The translations under genes were made by a program, and so were the position numbers. Below, piece after piece: positions 43,747 through 53,100 of a stretch of 64,000 nt of DNA. Below the pieces are notes generated by a model. That model was not told the origin of the DNA. It saw only the letters and a program-made list of their open reading frames with translations, and made no database searches. Numbering within the stretch: position 1 is the stretch's first letter; the number at the start of each line of letters is the position of its first letter. The DNA comes from Chitinophaga oryzae (lineage in GTDB: Bacteria; Bacteroidota; Bacteroidia; Chitinophagales; Chitinophagaceae), in NCBI RefSeq assembly GCF_012516375.2, contig NZ_CP051204.2, positions 6,262,001 to 6,326,000 of the forward strand, read 5' to 3'.

Positions 43747-45354
43747 TTAGTTAGAACGCAATAATTCCTTCTCACCAAACAATCTTTCTGCTGTAATTCC
43801 TCTTTCCAGACAATGATCTATCAGTTTTCCTGATTCTATAATAGGGTTTGAGTATGCAGTATATTTTATGCTACTGATGAACTTCAGCCACGGCTCCATC
43901 CCCATGGCATAGACATACACTTCTTTCGGGTTAAAAACATCTACCAGTTTCATTCCCCGTTCAAAGTTCGATCCGCTTAACCGCCGTGAGTCATCCATGT
44001 CCTTCTCAATCCGGGCGTCCAACAGCGGGCCATATATCCATGACAACGGTGCGCCATCGCACTCCATGCCAAGAAACAGCACATCCACATCTTTTACGAT
44101 ACGATGAACATGCTCATATACTTTCTGCTCAAGAATACAGGAATCAGCAGCGAAAATCACAGCAAAGTCACCGATCTTCACGTGATAACAGAGCTTCGAC
44201 TGAATATCCAGATCAGCATGTTCCCCGAGAAAGGGTAATCCCGTGATGGCGCAGTTGTCCAGGCAGATCCGGTCCATATCATCAATTTCAATAACATTGT
44301 CGAACCCGATGTTATTAAACATTAATCTGAGGCTGGGGTCTTGTAACCTGCCTTTGCTGTTCCCCGGCACTACAATATGCCTGATCTTGTGCCGTAAGGG
44401 AATCAGGGTCTCAAACAACAAATGGTCCTGATGATTGTGCGTAATAAAAACATAATCAATCGTATCCGGCAGGTCCATGTCCGAAAACCGGGATACTTCC
44501 GACTGATATCCATAATAACTGATCAGGGGGTCCACCAGTATCGTCACCTCCTTTGTCTCCACTAAAATGCAGGCATGGCCGAAATAGCGCATCCGGATCT
44601 TATCACCGTTATACTTCTGATATACAGGCGGAGCGGCTTTTGTGAAAAAGCTATCGAACAACGCGCGATCCTTCTCATTGAGAGAAAAACGATTTTTTAT
44701 CTGCTCCAGCGATCCCGGGATACGTTTCATTTTGCTTAACTCATCAATGATGTCACTTTCAAAGGGAAGGTCTGCATGCAGTACGTTGTCATCATTCAGT
44801 TTGGGCGTACTCAGGGCAAAGGGCCGGTCATCGTTGTCTGTCACCCATAGTGCAAACGTCTGGGATTTTTTATTATAGAATTCGCTGTTAAAAAGCAACG
44901 ACTCAAATATTCTGTAAGACGGGTGATTGTCCAGGTCATATACCAGTTCTACATATCCCTGCAATGGTCCGGGAATTTCTTTATACAATTCCGACAGGTT
45001 GAATCCTTTTGCTTTGCTTTTGAGCATGGAATTGAGATCCCGGAAAGCTTTATGAAGAACGATACTGTTAGCGGATATTTCTTCAATATGGGATTTAAGT
45101 TGCTTAATTTCCGCCACTTTTTCAGTTGGATAGTCCATGAACGGGCCACCCAGCAGCTTTGGATTCTTAGCAGCAGCCGCATGGGTCCTGGGCGCCTGAA
45201 TATAGGAATCCATAATCTTCAGGTGTTTTTCCACAATATTCATGGCGGCGGTGGCCGGCGAAATCAGGTGTGACCAGGCGTACCATTTATTAAAAAGCGG
45301 CTCGATGACCACGTTTGGTTTAAGATATACCAGTTGCTCAGTATCGGACAGCAT
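43747..45354 (-). CDS. CmlA-like diiron beta-hydroxylase (metallo-beta-lactamase fold)
   Basis: The 535-residue product has an N-terminal helical/beta domain (about 1-245) and a C-terminal metallo-beta-lactamase domain. The metal motif 'FITHNHQDHLLF' gives His306, His308, Asp310 and His311; 'GEHAD' gives Glu378 and 'FAADSC' gives Asp404. The size, two-domain layout and near-identical residue numbering follow CmlA of chloramphenicol synthesis (ligands about 305-310, 377 and 403 as I recall), a diiron oxygenase that beta-hydroxylates an aromatic amino acid while it is bound to an NRPS carrier domain. An aromatic A domain and a phenylalanine hydroxylase in the same operon support this. Its start overlaps the thioesterase gene by 17 bases. 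Confidence 0.88.
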   Translation of the reverse strand: MLSDTEQLVYLKPNVVIEPLFNKWYAWSHLISPATAAMNIVEKHLKIMDSYIQAPRTHAAAAKNPKLLGGPFMDYPTEKVAEIKQLKSHIEEISANSIVLHKAFRDLNSMLKSKAKGFNLSELYKEIPGPLQGYVELVYDLDNHPSYRIFESLLFNSEFYNKKSQTFALWVTDNDDRPFALSTPKLNDDNVLHADLPFESDIIDELSKMKRIPGSLEQIKNRFSLNEKDRALFDSFFTKAAPPVYQKYNGDKIRMRYFGHACILVETKEVTILVDPLISYYGYQSEVSRFSDMDLPDTIDYVFITHNHQDHLLFETLIPLRHKIRHIVVPGNSKGRLQDPSLRLMFNNIGFDNVIEIDDMDRICLDNCAITGLPFLGEHADLDIQSKLCYHVKIGDFAVIFAADSCILEQKVYEHVHRIVKDVDVLFLGMECDGAPLSWIYGPLLDARIEKDMDDSRRLSGSNFERGMKLVDVFNPKEVYVYAMGMEPWLKFISSIKYTAYSNPIIESGKLIDHCLERGITAERLFGEKELLRSN

Positions 45355-46048
45355 ATAGTGATAATTTTTTCAGAATGATTTCTGCCACCTGATGAGGATG
45401 TTCAAACAGAAAAAAATGAGTACCTTCTATTTCGGTTACTTCTGCCGGTGCTGTTGTTTCGTGTTGCCATGCTTGTAATTCCTGCATAGTAATATCATCG
45501 TTGGTCCCTGTTATTACACAAACAGGAACATCAAACGGAGGAGTCTGTTCCCAGGAATAAGTTTCTATAGCCTTAAAATCTGCCCGGATAATCGGCTCAA
45601 AGAATTCCAGCAACGACGCATCCTCAAAAAACGCTTCAGGCATGCCATTCAGCTCTTTGAGTTTTACAAAAAACTGATCCCGGGGCAGCAGGTGGTATTG
45701 CCTGTCGTTTTTATCCGCAGAGGGGCCACCTCTTCCGGATGGGAAAAAACAAAGCGGCATGGGCAGACCGGCAGCATGGATTTTTTTGACAACCAGGTAA
45801 CCGATGATGGCGCCCATACTATGGCCAAAAACAGCATATGGTTGATACAGCCTGTCTTTGATCTGCTCAAAAACATCATCGCTCATTTCTGCTATCTCAG
45901 ACAAAAGGGGTTCTTCCATTCTGGCCCCCCGTCCCGGTAATTCGAGGCAACATACATTCAGCTTATCGCCACACAATGTCCTGAACACTTCAAAAGAATA
46001 TCTGCTTCCGCCGGCAAACGGGATCATAAAAAGGCTGATATCAGGCAT
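45338..46048 (-). CDS. type II thioesterase
   Basis: The 236-residue product, read from the ATG at 46048 (MPDISLFMIPFAGGSRYSF), is an alpha/beta-hydrolase of the RifR/GrsT group. The nucleophile is in 'YAVFGHSMGAIIGYLV', the acid is in 'CVITGTNDDITM', and the catalytic His is in 'IEGTHFFLFEHP'. Such enzymes clear misprimed or stalled acyl groups from NRPS carrier domains. An upstream GTG at 46075 would add nine residues. It overlaps the CmlA-like gene. Confidence 0.92.
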   Translation of the reverse strand: MPDISLFMIPFAGGSRYSFEVFRTLCGDKLNVCCLELPGRGARMEEPLLSEIAEMSDDVFEQIKDRLYQPYAVFGHSMGAIIGYLVVKKIHAAGLPMPLCFFPSGRGGPSADKNDRQYHLLPRDQFFVKLKELNGMPEAFFEDASLLEFFEPIIRADFKAIETYSWEQTPPFDVPVCVITGTNDDITMQELQAWQHETTAPAEVTEIEGTHFFLFEHPHQVAEIILKKLSLYAVRY

Positions 46049-46125
46049 GAAATAACCAATAAGCTTGTTTTGCACAAGCAGTCAAACAAATAAATACTCC
46101 TTCCTATTCCGGGAAACGCGGGGTG

Positions 46126-46488
46126 CTACCGTACAGAATCGGCAACTCCGGCCATCATTCTTTTATACTCATCTTCTGAAACTGGCACCAGGCGGCCTGT
46201 TCCCTCCAGCGTCGAAAGGTCAATATCAGCTATCAGGCGGGTCCTGACATAATTTAGCGTCACACCTCCTTCAACATGAATAGTACCTTTCCGGTTCCCA
46301 AAGTCTGCATCGAGTTTTGAATGAGGCTGGTCAATCTGGATCCCCAACTCCGTCTCGGTGTCTTTGAACATAATATGCAGGTATCCCCTGTCCAGGCATT
46401 CTTTCAGCGCCAATACAGTTTTCTCCGGCCGTGCGGCTTCAACAGGATGATCTCCCGTGGCCAGTCTCTGAACTAAATCATCTATCAT
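46126..46488 (-). CDS. small unknown protein in the NRPS operon
   Basis: A 120-residue acidic protein with no recognised domain. It appears helical at residues 1-35 ('VLALKECLDRGY') and beta-rich afterwards ('LHIMFKDTETELGIQI', 'GTIHVEGGVTLNYVRTRLIADIDLSTLEGTGRLVPVSEDEY'). No signal or membrane segment is seen. It lies between the thioesterase gene and another small gene with short gaps on the same strand, which suggests a role tied to the assembly line. It is not an MbtH-like protein: the MbtH Trp-rich pattern is absent. Confidence 0.7.
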   Translation of the reverse strand: MIDDLVQRLATGDHPVEAARPEKTVLALKECLDRGYLHIMFKDTETELGIQIDQPHSKLDADFGNRKGTIHVEGGVTLNYVRTRLIADIDLSTLEGTGRLVPVSEDEYKRMMAGVADSVR

Positions 46489-46514
46489 TGTTATGTCGAT
46501 TTTAATTGATCACT

Positions 46515-46898
46515 TTAAAATACCTGATTGAGCTGCTCATTGCACTCAGGTTTGTAAAACGTTTTCCATTCACTTAAGACAGCGGCCACTTCTTCCTCGC
46601 TGGCGCCGGGCATCAGGAGATAGTCAACAGTTTTTATTTTGATGGACTGCATAAACTGCCGCAAACAGGGCTGGGGCTCTGCAGTGCTAAAATGTCTTTT
46701 AATTGCTTCACGGAGATTATCGGCATAATTAACCAGACGACAGTTGGCAGGGGTACCGTTCTTCCTGCCGCTAATAGCATAAACAGCGGCTTCTTCAGGC
46801 AATTCGTCCAGATTATCTTTTTCATCAAGATTATTATCCGCTTTATAAATACGGAAGTCAGACACCTTTTCCCTGAGGGTTTTACTACGTTGTTCCAT
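46515..46898 (-). CDS. small protein with GIY-YIG-like fold features
   Basis: The 127-residue product, from MEQRSKTLREKVSDF, contains 'EEAAVYAISGRKNGTPANCRLVNYADNLREAIKRHF', then 'LRQFMQSIKIKTVDYLLM', and ends with 'WKTFYKPECN'. This order resembles a GIY-YIG fold (a 'vYaI' strand, a strand with a following 'nLr.ai..H' helix and a C-terminal 'P.cN'). However, the signature YIG and catalytic Arg/Glu are not clearly kept, so a nuclease activity is doubtful. The fold suggestion is from pattern recognition only. It is part of the operon. Confidence 0.65.
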   Translation of the reverse strand: MEQRSKTLREKVSDFRIYKADNNLDEKDNLDELPEEAAVYAISGRKNGTPANCRLVNYADNLREAIKRHFSTAEPQPCLRQFMQSIKIKTVDYLLMPGASEEEVAAVLSEWKTFYKPECNEQLNQVF

Positions 46899-47043
46899 AG
46901 ATGTAAAAGTTATTAGTGGATAAACACATGCTACAGTAGTTGGCAACAGATACAAAAATCCCTGGCTAACGAAATGGCATTAAGGCAATACGATCAGGAT
47001 ACGGACAGCATATATCCCTGTAAAACTATCACAACGTGGATAT

Positions 47044-47331
47044 TCAGGCATTCCCTAACGTGGCATTTTTTTCTTTTTCTTCCCGGCTGAATGTTACTCT
47101 GTAGTCCAGTGCCGACAGCTTCTTTTCTGTGTTAATCCGAAAACTAAAGTCTCCGAACCTGGACAGTTCATCCCATATCCTTCCGGCATCCTGCTTAGGC
47201 CGCACAAAAAAAGTGGCGGCACTTCTGCGTGTAATTAAGTTTTCATAGGGCAACTCCCAGGCATCCACAACACCATCAGCAACTAACCGGTCCAAGGCAT
47301 CTTTAACTTCGATTATTTCGGGTACATGCAT
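47044..47331 (-). CDS. small unknown protein downstream of the NRPS
   Basis: A 95-residue protein starts MHVPEIIEVKDALDRLVADGVVDAWELP and has a basic, glutamate-rich C-terminus ('VTFSREEKEKNATLGN'). No domain recognised. It is preceded by a 115-base AT-rich gap after the NRPS stop, which could hold an internal promoter, and is the first of three small genes before the thioesterase. Confidence 0.65.
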   Translation of the reverse strand: MHVPEIIEVKDALDRLVADGVVDAWELPYENLITRRSAATFFVRPKQDAGRIWDELSRFGDFSFRINTEKKLSALDYRVTFSREEKEKNATLGNA

Positions 47332-47446
47332 AACAGTAAATTGAATTAAGGAAATCCGATTAACAACAATAAAATAAATTTATACTAAAATAGTTCAACA
47401 TCCAAATCATTTGCAGATTATCTCGCAAGAAATTACCGATATTTTC

Positions 47447-50125
47447 CTAGAGTGGTGAAAGGTCCTTCTCCTGCTGCCGGGAATGGTATCTGCGCATAAT
47501 TATCCTACTGATCATTTCGACATTTTCAGCCTCTTCAAACACCTTCATATGATCGCATTTTTTCAACGACACTTCATTGTAAGCTCCGCCTGCAAATTGT
47601 TCCCACGTGGTCACAAACGCTGCATTTCCGCTACTGCTCTGCGGATTGGTAAAATTGACGACATCTCCCCTAACAGGTGCTTTTCCCTGCTGATACTTTG
47701 AGAACAGCCGGTTGGCCGCTACCAGTACCCTCCTGTATCTTTCAATAAACAGGGCAGCATCTGCTTCCCGTCCATACATTTCCTGCAACATATTCACCGC
47801 ATGCTCTATCTCCAGAAGTCCTGTCCGCTCATCTTCTTCCGGGCTATAGTTCTGTTGCGGAAAACTGTCTATGATAAACAATGTCACCGAAAACCCCTTC
47901 TCTTCCAGCATACGCGCAGTTTCATAAGCCAGCAGACCGCCAAAAGAATATCCCAGCAAAACACATTCACCGTATGCTGCTGATCTTCCTATCTTCTCAC
48001 AGAAATACCCGATAAGTTCTTCCATGCCTGCTGCCGGTTCTTCTCCGGCCTTCAGGCCTTTCAGATAAAACAGGTGCGGGTCTGCCACATCTTTAATCCT
48101 ATCAGCCAGTTTATCATATATCAGGCTGATACCCCCATAAGGAGGAAAAAAGAACAAAGGCGGCTTTTTACCACGTCCTTCTCCGGTTGACTCCTGCAGG
48201 ATGGTTTCCCCCAGATCAGGTGTTAAGAGGGCAGCCTGTTTTTCAACAGTATCATATTTAAACAAGTCCATCATTTCTATTCTCCGCCCAAACTGTTCAT
48301 TCATTCTGTTCCACAGTTTGATGATCCTGATAGAATCGCCTCCCATCCGGAAGAAGCTGTCGTGTTTACCAAAATCGCTGACTTTCAGCACAGCTTCCCA
48401 TATTTTTCTGACAGCTGTTTCCCGGAGCGTATATACCACGTCCTGCTGTTCCTGCTGGCGGACGCCTTTTCCTGATGCAGACAATGCCTTCAGATCAGGT
48501 TTACCGCTGGCGTTTAACGGGATCCTTGGCAATTTGCCGAAATATGCCGGTATCATATAGTCCGGCAATATACTGCCCAGGTATGCCCTTAGCTGTCCTT
48601 CATCCGGCCCTGTATCACAAACATAATAGCAAAACAGTTCAGTAGTGCCGTTGCTGTTCTCTGTAGTGACTTCAGCGTCCTGCATTCCAGGGTATCTCAA
48701 CACGGTATTTCTGATTTCCTGTAACTCTACTCTGTGACCACGTATTTTTACCTGCCTGTCCTTTCTGCCGGTGAATACCAGCCTTCCTGTTTCAGACCAG
48801 TATCCCCTGTCACCGGTGTTATAGACAACTGCTCCCGGATTAAACGGATCAGATATAAAGTATTTCCGCGTAAGCTCCGGCTGATTGAGATATCCGGCAG
48901 CTACGCCTGCACCGCCGATATAAATGGTTCCCTCCACACCTATCGGCATCAGCTGCAGCTGATCATTGCAGATATAAACCGCTGTATCGGTGATGGGCGT
49001 ACCTATATAGCTGAGATCTGCGGTACCCGCGATTCGGCAGGATGCAGACCAAATGGTTGTTTCCGTAGGTCCATACACGTTCCAGAAGCGCGGTATGCTG
49101 GCGAACAACGTTTCTCCCAATGATACCGGCAGGAACTCTCCCCCGGAGAGCGCCTTTTTCAGCTTCCTCACCGCGTTACCGTGCTCAGCTGCGAGGGTGG
49201 CCCATATAGTAGGAGTAGCCTGGAAAATAGTTGCCTGGCCGCACTCAATACCCTGCAGTATATCGCTCATTTTTATTCCAAGGTCCTGATTACGGCAGAG
49301 AATCAGAGGAATACCGCTCATTAGCGGCAGAAAGATCTCCAGTACAGAAATGTCAAAAGTGTAGTTCGTGGCCGACAGCCATTGATCACGCTGACTAATC
49401 TCCAGCTCCCGCTGCATATGGGTCAGCAGGTTCAGAAGCCCCTGATGTTTAACTGCCACCCCTTTAGGCTGGCCGGTGGAACCAGAGGTATACATTACAT
49501 AACACAGACTCTCCGGTGTTATTGCCGCTACAACGGCAGCCTTGCTTTGACCTGCGAAAGCAGTATCCTGCACATTCTGCAGATTTATCCCGAACACTGA
49601 CGCCCTTTGCTTGCTGGCGTTGTCCGTCAGCAACACCCGTATAGCAGTATCCTGCAGGATGACAGCAATCCTTGCATCCGGGCTTTGCACGTCCAGCGGT
49701 ACATAAGCGGCACCGATTTTCATAATGGCCATCATGCTCATGACCATCTCCGGAGAACTGCCCATAAACAGTCCAACCAGGTCTCCCGGCGCTACCTGTA
49801 AATCGTGCTGCAATGCATAGGCCATCGCATGGACCTTTTCCGATAAAAAGCGGGCAGTGAAATAACTATCGCCACAAACCAACACCACACCGCCGGGGCG
49901 TTTTTCCATTGCCTCTTCTATATGGTCTATCAGTTGCTGCTTCGGCGCAACCGCTGCCAAGGGGGGATTGAAAGCATGCAAAATTTTTTCTTTGTCTGCT
50001 GCCGACAACAATTCAACATCATCCAGTGTTTTGCCTGCTTCCGTATACACGGTATTTAAGATATGCTGGCAGTGGTCTTGCATGGCCACCATCGCATCCA
50101 ATGAAAAAAGCGCAGGATCATACAA
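47447..50125 (-). CDS. NRPS, 3' part: (C end)-A-T-TE
   Basis: This frame encodes the end of a condensation domain, an adenylation domain (about 35-550; 'YTSGSTGQPKG' about 213, 'GDRGYWSETGRLVFTGRKD'), a carrier domain ('FFRMGGDSIRII', Ser about 598) and a type I thioesterase (about 655-880; 'LLGYSFGGLLAY', Ser727). The hand-read specificity code is D-I-L-T-L-G-V-I-W-K, closest to glycine-type codes (D-I-L-Q-L-G-L-I-W-K). The nominal start is a TTG inside the conserved C domain, and the frame stays open and homologous upstream to about 50240. It is therefore the continuation of the gene at 50185-54450 after a frameshift, and the TE releases the final peptide. Confidence 0.9.
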   Translation of the reverse strand: MYDPALFSLDAMVAMQDHCQHILNTVYTEAGKTLDDVELLSAADKEKILHAFNPPLAAVAPKQQLIDHIEEAMEKRPGGVVLVCGDSYFTARFLSEKVHAMAYALQHDLQVAPGDLVGLFMGSSPEMVMSMMAIMKIGAAYVPLDVQSPDARIAVILQDTAIRVLLTDNASKQRASVFGINLQNVQDTAFAGQSKAAVVAAITPESLCYVMYTSGSTGQPKGVAVKHQGLLNLLTHMQRELEISQRDQWLSATNYTFDISVLEIFLPLMSGIPLILCRNQDLGIKMSDILQGIECGQATIFQATPTIWATLAAEHGNAVRKLKKALSGGEFLPVSLGETLFASIPRFWNVYGPTETTIWSASCRIAGTADLSYIGTPITDTAVYICNDQLQLMPIGVEGTIYIGGAGVAAGYLNQPELTRKYFISDPFNPGAVVYNTGDRGYWSETGRLVFTGRKDRQVKIRGHRVELQEIRNTVLRYPGMQDAEVTTENSNGTTELFCYYVCDTGPDEGQLRAYLGSILPDYMIPAYFGKLPRIPLNASGKPDLKALSASGKGVRQQEQQDVVYTLRETAVRKIWEAVLKVSDFGKHDSFFRMGGDSIRIIKLWNRMNEQFGRRIEMMDLFKYDTVEKQAALLTPDLGETILQESTGEGRGKKPPLFFFPPYGGISLIYDKLADRIKDVADPHLFYLKGLKAGEEPAAGMEELIGYFCEKIGRSAAYGECVLLGYSFGGLLAYETARMLEEKGFSVTLFIIDSFPQQNYSPEEDERTGLLEIEHAVNMLQEMYGREADAALFIERYRRVLVAANRLFSKYQQGKAPVRGDVVNFTNPQSSSGNAAFVTTWEQFAGGAYNEVSLKKCDHMKVFEEAENVEMISRIIMRRYHSRQQEKDLSPL

Positions 50126-50184
50126 TAAGGTCAGACTAACATTGTCGTCATAAACTTTAAAATTAAAGGTAAGATCAAACTCAT

Positions 50185-53100
50185 TCAGCCGGTCTTCTTC
50201 GAACTGCGCTTCCCTGTTAGCATCTTGTTGTGGGCCGGGCTTTCTATCCTTTCATAAACCACAAACACATCAAAAAGCGGAGCCCTGCTCAGATCTCTGT
50301 CGTTTACCAGTTCCGACACCATTTCCAGATAAGGATAACCTGCATGTTCCAGGGCATCAATGATCATTTTTGCATTAGCGGATAGTATTTGCTCCACGGT
50401 GTCGGTTCCGTTCATATTGCACCTGACCGCTAAGTTATTGAGGAAAAATCCGATCAGGTCTTTGACTTCCGGCCTGTTTCTGTTGATTGCGGGAAAGCCG
50501 ACGATCATCTCCTGCTGACCGGTATATTTATAAAGTAATACGGAGACAATGGTAAACAAGGTGGCAAATACATTGGTATCAGACCGCCGTCCTATTTCGT
50601 TCAGCTTCGTTATTGTATGCGCTTCGAAAAGCCGTGACACAGCATGGCTGATATACCCTTTAATCCTTGGCCTTGGGCGTTCAATCCGTAGATTGAGCGC
50701 CGGAACATCTCCTCTAAAAATGTCACTCCAATATGCTTTATCGCTCGCATGTTTGCCGGCAACAATACGGCCCTGCTCCCATTCAGCATAATCCTTGTAT
50801 TGTATTGCCAGTTCCTTCATCCGGAAAGGAATACCCAGCAACAGATCATGATACAGCTGCCGCAACTGGTCAATAAAGAGCGCGGAAGACCACTGGTCTG
50901 CAATAATATGATGCATTGTAATGCCCACAACGAACCGGTCATCCGTCGGCCGGAACACTAATACACGCCACAGCGGCGCTTCATCAAGGCGAAAGATGTG
51001 TTTTCCTTCTTCCTCCATCACCTGTGCCAACACCGCTTCCGGTGCGGAAACCTGCCGCAGGTCCCGGTATTCAAGATAAACTGCTGCCTGATCGGGAGGC
51101 AATATCTTTTGAAACGGCACTTCGTCCACCTGAATAAAAATTGTCCTAAGCACTTCCTGTCGCTTCGTGAGTTCTTTCAACGCCTGGTATAACAGCGCCT
51201 CATCAAAAGCATCCGTCGTCTCATATGTGTTCTGTATGTTATTGGTTATTTTTTCTCCCAACAGGTTCTGCAACACCCAAAAGCGTCTCTGGAACGAAGA
51301 CAACTGATAATGTCCTGCGTCTCTCACTTTCGGAATAAGGTCCGGGTCGCCGTTTCTGTTGACCGATATTTTCCTTGCTAAAGAGGACAACACCGGAAAC
51401 TCAAATATATCCCTGAGTTTAATGCTGTTGTCCAGATTTTTAAAGATATAGGACATCAGCTTCATGGCCTTCAGAGAGTCTCCTCCGGCGTTGAAGAAAT
51501 TGTCGTCTATGCCAATATTATTCATATTGAGCAGATCGCGGCACAGATTGAGCAATGTTGTTTCCATTTCGCTCAGTAAAGTCGTCTTAACGGCTTTATC
51601 TTTTTTCAGGAAGTGCGCCATCAGTTGCTTACGATCTGTTTTACCAGAGCTGTTCAGCGGAAACTGGTCCATACGGACCAGGTTGTTCGGAACCATATAT
51701 CCCGGCAGCTGCTGTTCGAGATAGTGCCTGAGTGTGTCGGGTTGAACCTTGCCGTCTGACAAATAAAAAGCCACGAGCTGCTGCACATCATTTTCCTGGC
51801 GATTCAGCAGCACGATGCAGTCCTCAACGTCAGAATGCCGGAGAAACGCTTTTTCTATTTCGCCCAACTCTATCCGGTACCCCCTGATCTTAACCTGATT
51901 ATCCTTCCTGCCATTGAAGTATAGCAAACCTTCTTCGTCCTGCACTCCGAAATCACCGGTTTTGTACATTTTTTCTCCTGCTGCGAAAGGATTGTCCAAA
52001 AAACGCTCGCCGGTAAGCTCTTCTTTATTGAGGTAACCTCTACCGACACCTTTCCCGCCAATGTAGATCTCTCCGGGAGTACCCGGGAGCTGAGGCTCCA
52101 GTGCGTCGTTCAGCAATAAAACGCTATAACCGGGTAGCGCGCGGCCTATAGGCAAACTTCGGCCTGCCTCCGGCATTTCTGTTATATTATAGTAGGTAGC
52201 ATCTACGCAACATTCCGTAGGACCGTAGATGTTACTTACCTTCACTCCGCCGGCCATCGCTGTGCTATCCGTAAATTTACGGACGAGCGCCGGCGACCAG
52301 CTTTCCCCCGCAACCAATATATGTTTCAGCTGTAACGTAGCCAGGTTCCCCTGCACCTCATCGAGCAATACTTCAAACATACCTGGCGTAAAATCTATTA
52401 TTTCAATTGCCCTGCTTATAAGGAATGATGCCAGCCGGGCCGGGTTCTTCCGGATGTCATCTCCGATAAGGAACAATGTATCTCCGGAAAAGAATGAAAC
52501 CCCGTACTGCTGTACAGAAGCGTCAAAAAATACAGGTGCCTGCTGTGCGATAAAAAGTGTCTGCGCTGCCGGTACGGTAACCACCCGGTCCCTGATACCG
52601 GCACAAAGATTAACAACGGCCCCGTGCTCCATCATTACCCCTTTGGGCTGCCCGGTCGAACCCGAGGTATAGATAACGTAAGCCAGATCATCGCTGGCTG
52701 GCAAATGGCCCACGTATCTGTTATCCGCCGACCACTGCATATCTGACAGACATAATGTCCCGACACCGGAAAAAACAGGTTGCGCAGATTCGTTTTGCGT
52801 CAAGAGAAGGCGCATACCGCTATCACTGATTACACGAGAAGTCCGTTCCGCAGGATCGAGGTAGTTCAATGGCAGGTAAGCCGCCCCTGCTTTTAAGATT
52901 CCCAGGAATGCTATCATTGTCTGATCGGTGGGCGCGCCATACCATCCCACAATATCCCCTTTATTTATAAGGTAATTTTCTCCAAGATAACCGGCTAACT
53001 GATCAGCACATCTGTCCAGCGCGCGGTAAGTCAAGTGCACATCGCCCGCAACCACAGCAACCCTGTCACCATGATTATCCGCATGGTCTTTCACTGCCTC

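Noticed and set aside
47447..50125. Independent A-T-TE NRPS starting at 50125
   Set aside because: The start would be a TTG in the middle of a conserved condensation domain, and the same frame continues upstream with homologous sequence to the frameshift, so it is the 3' part of the preceding gene.
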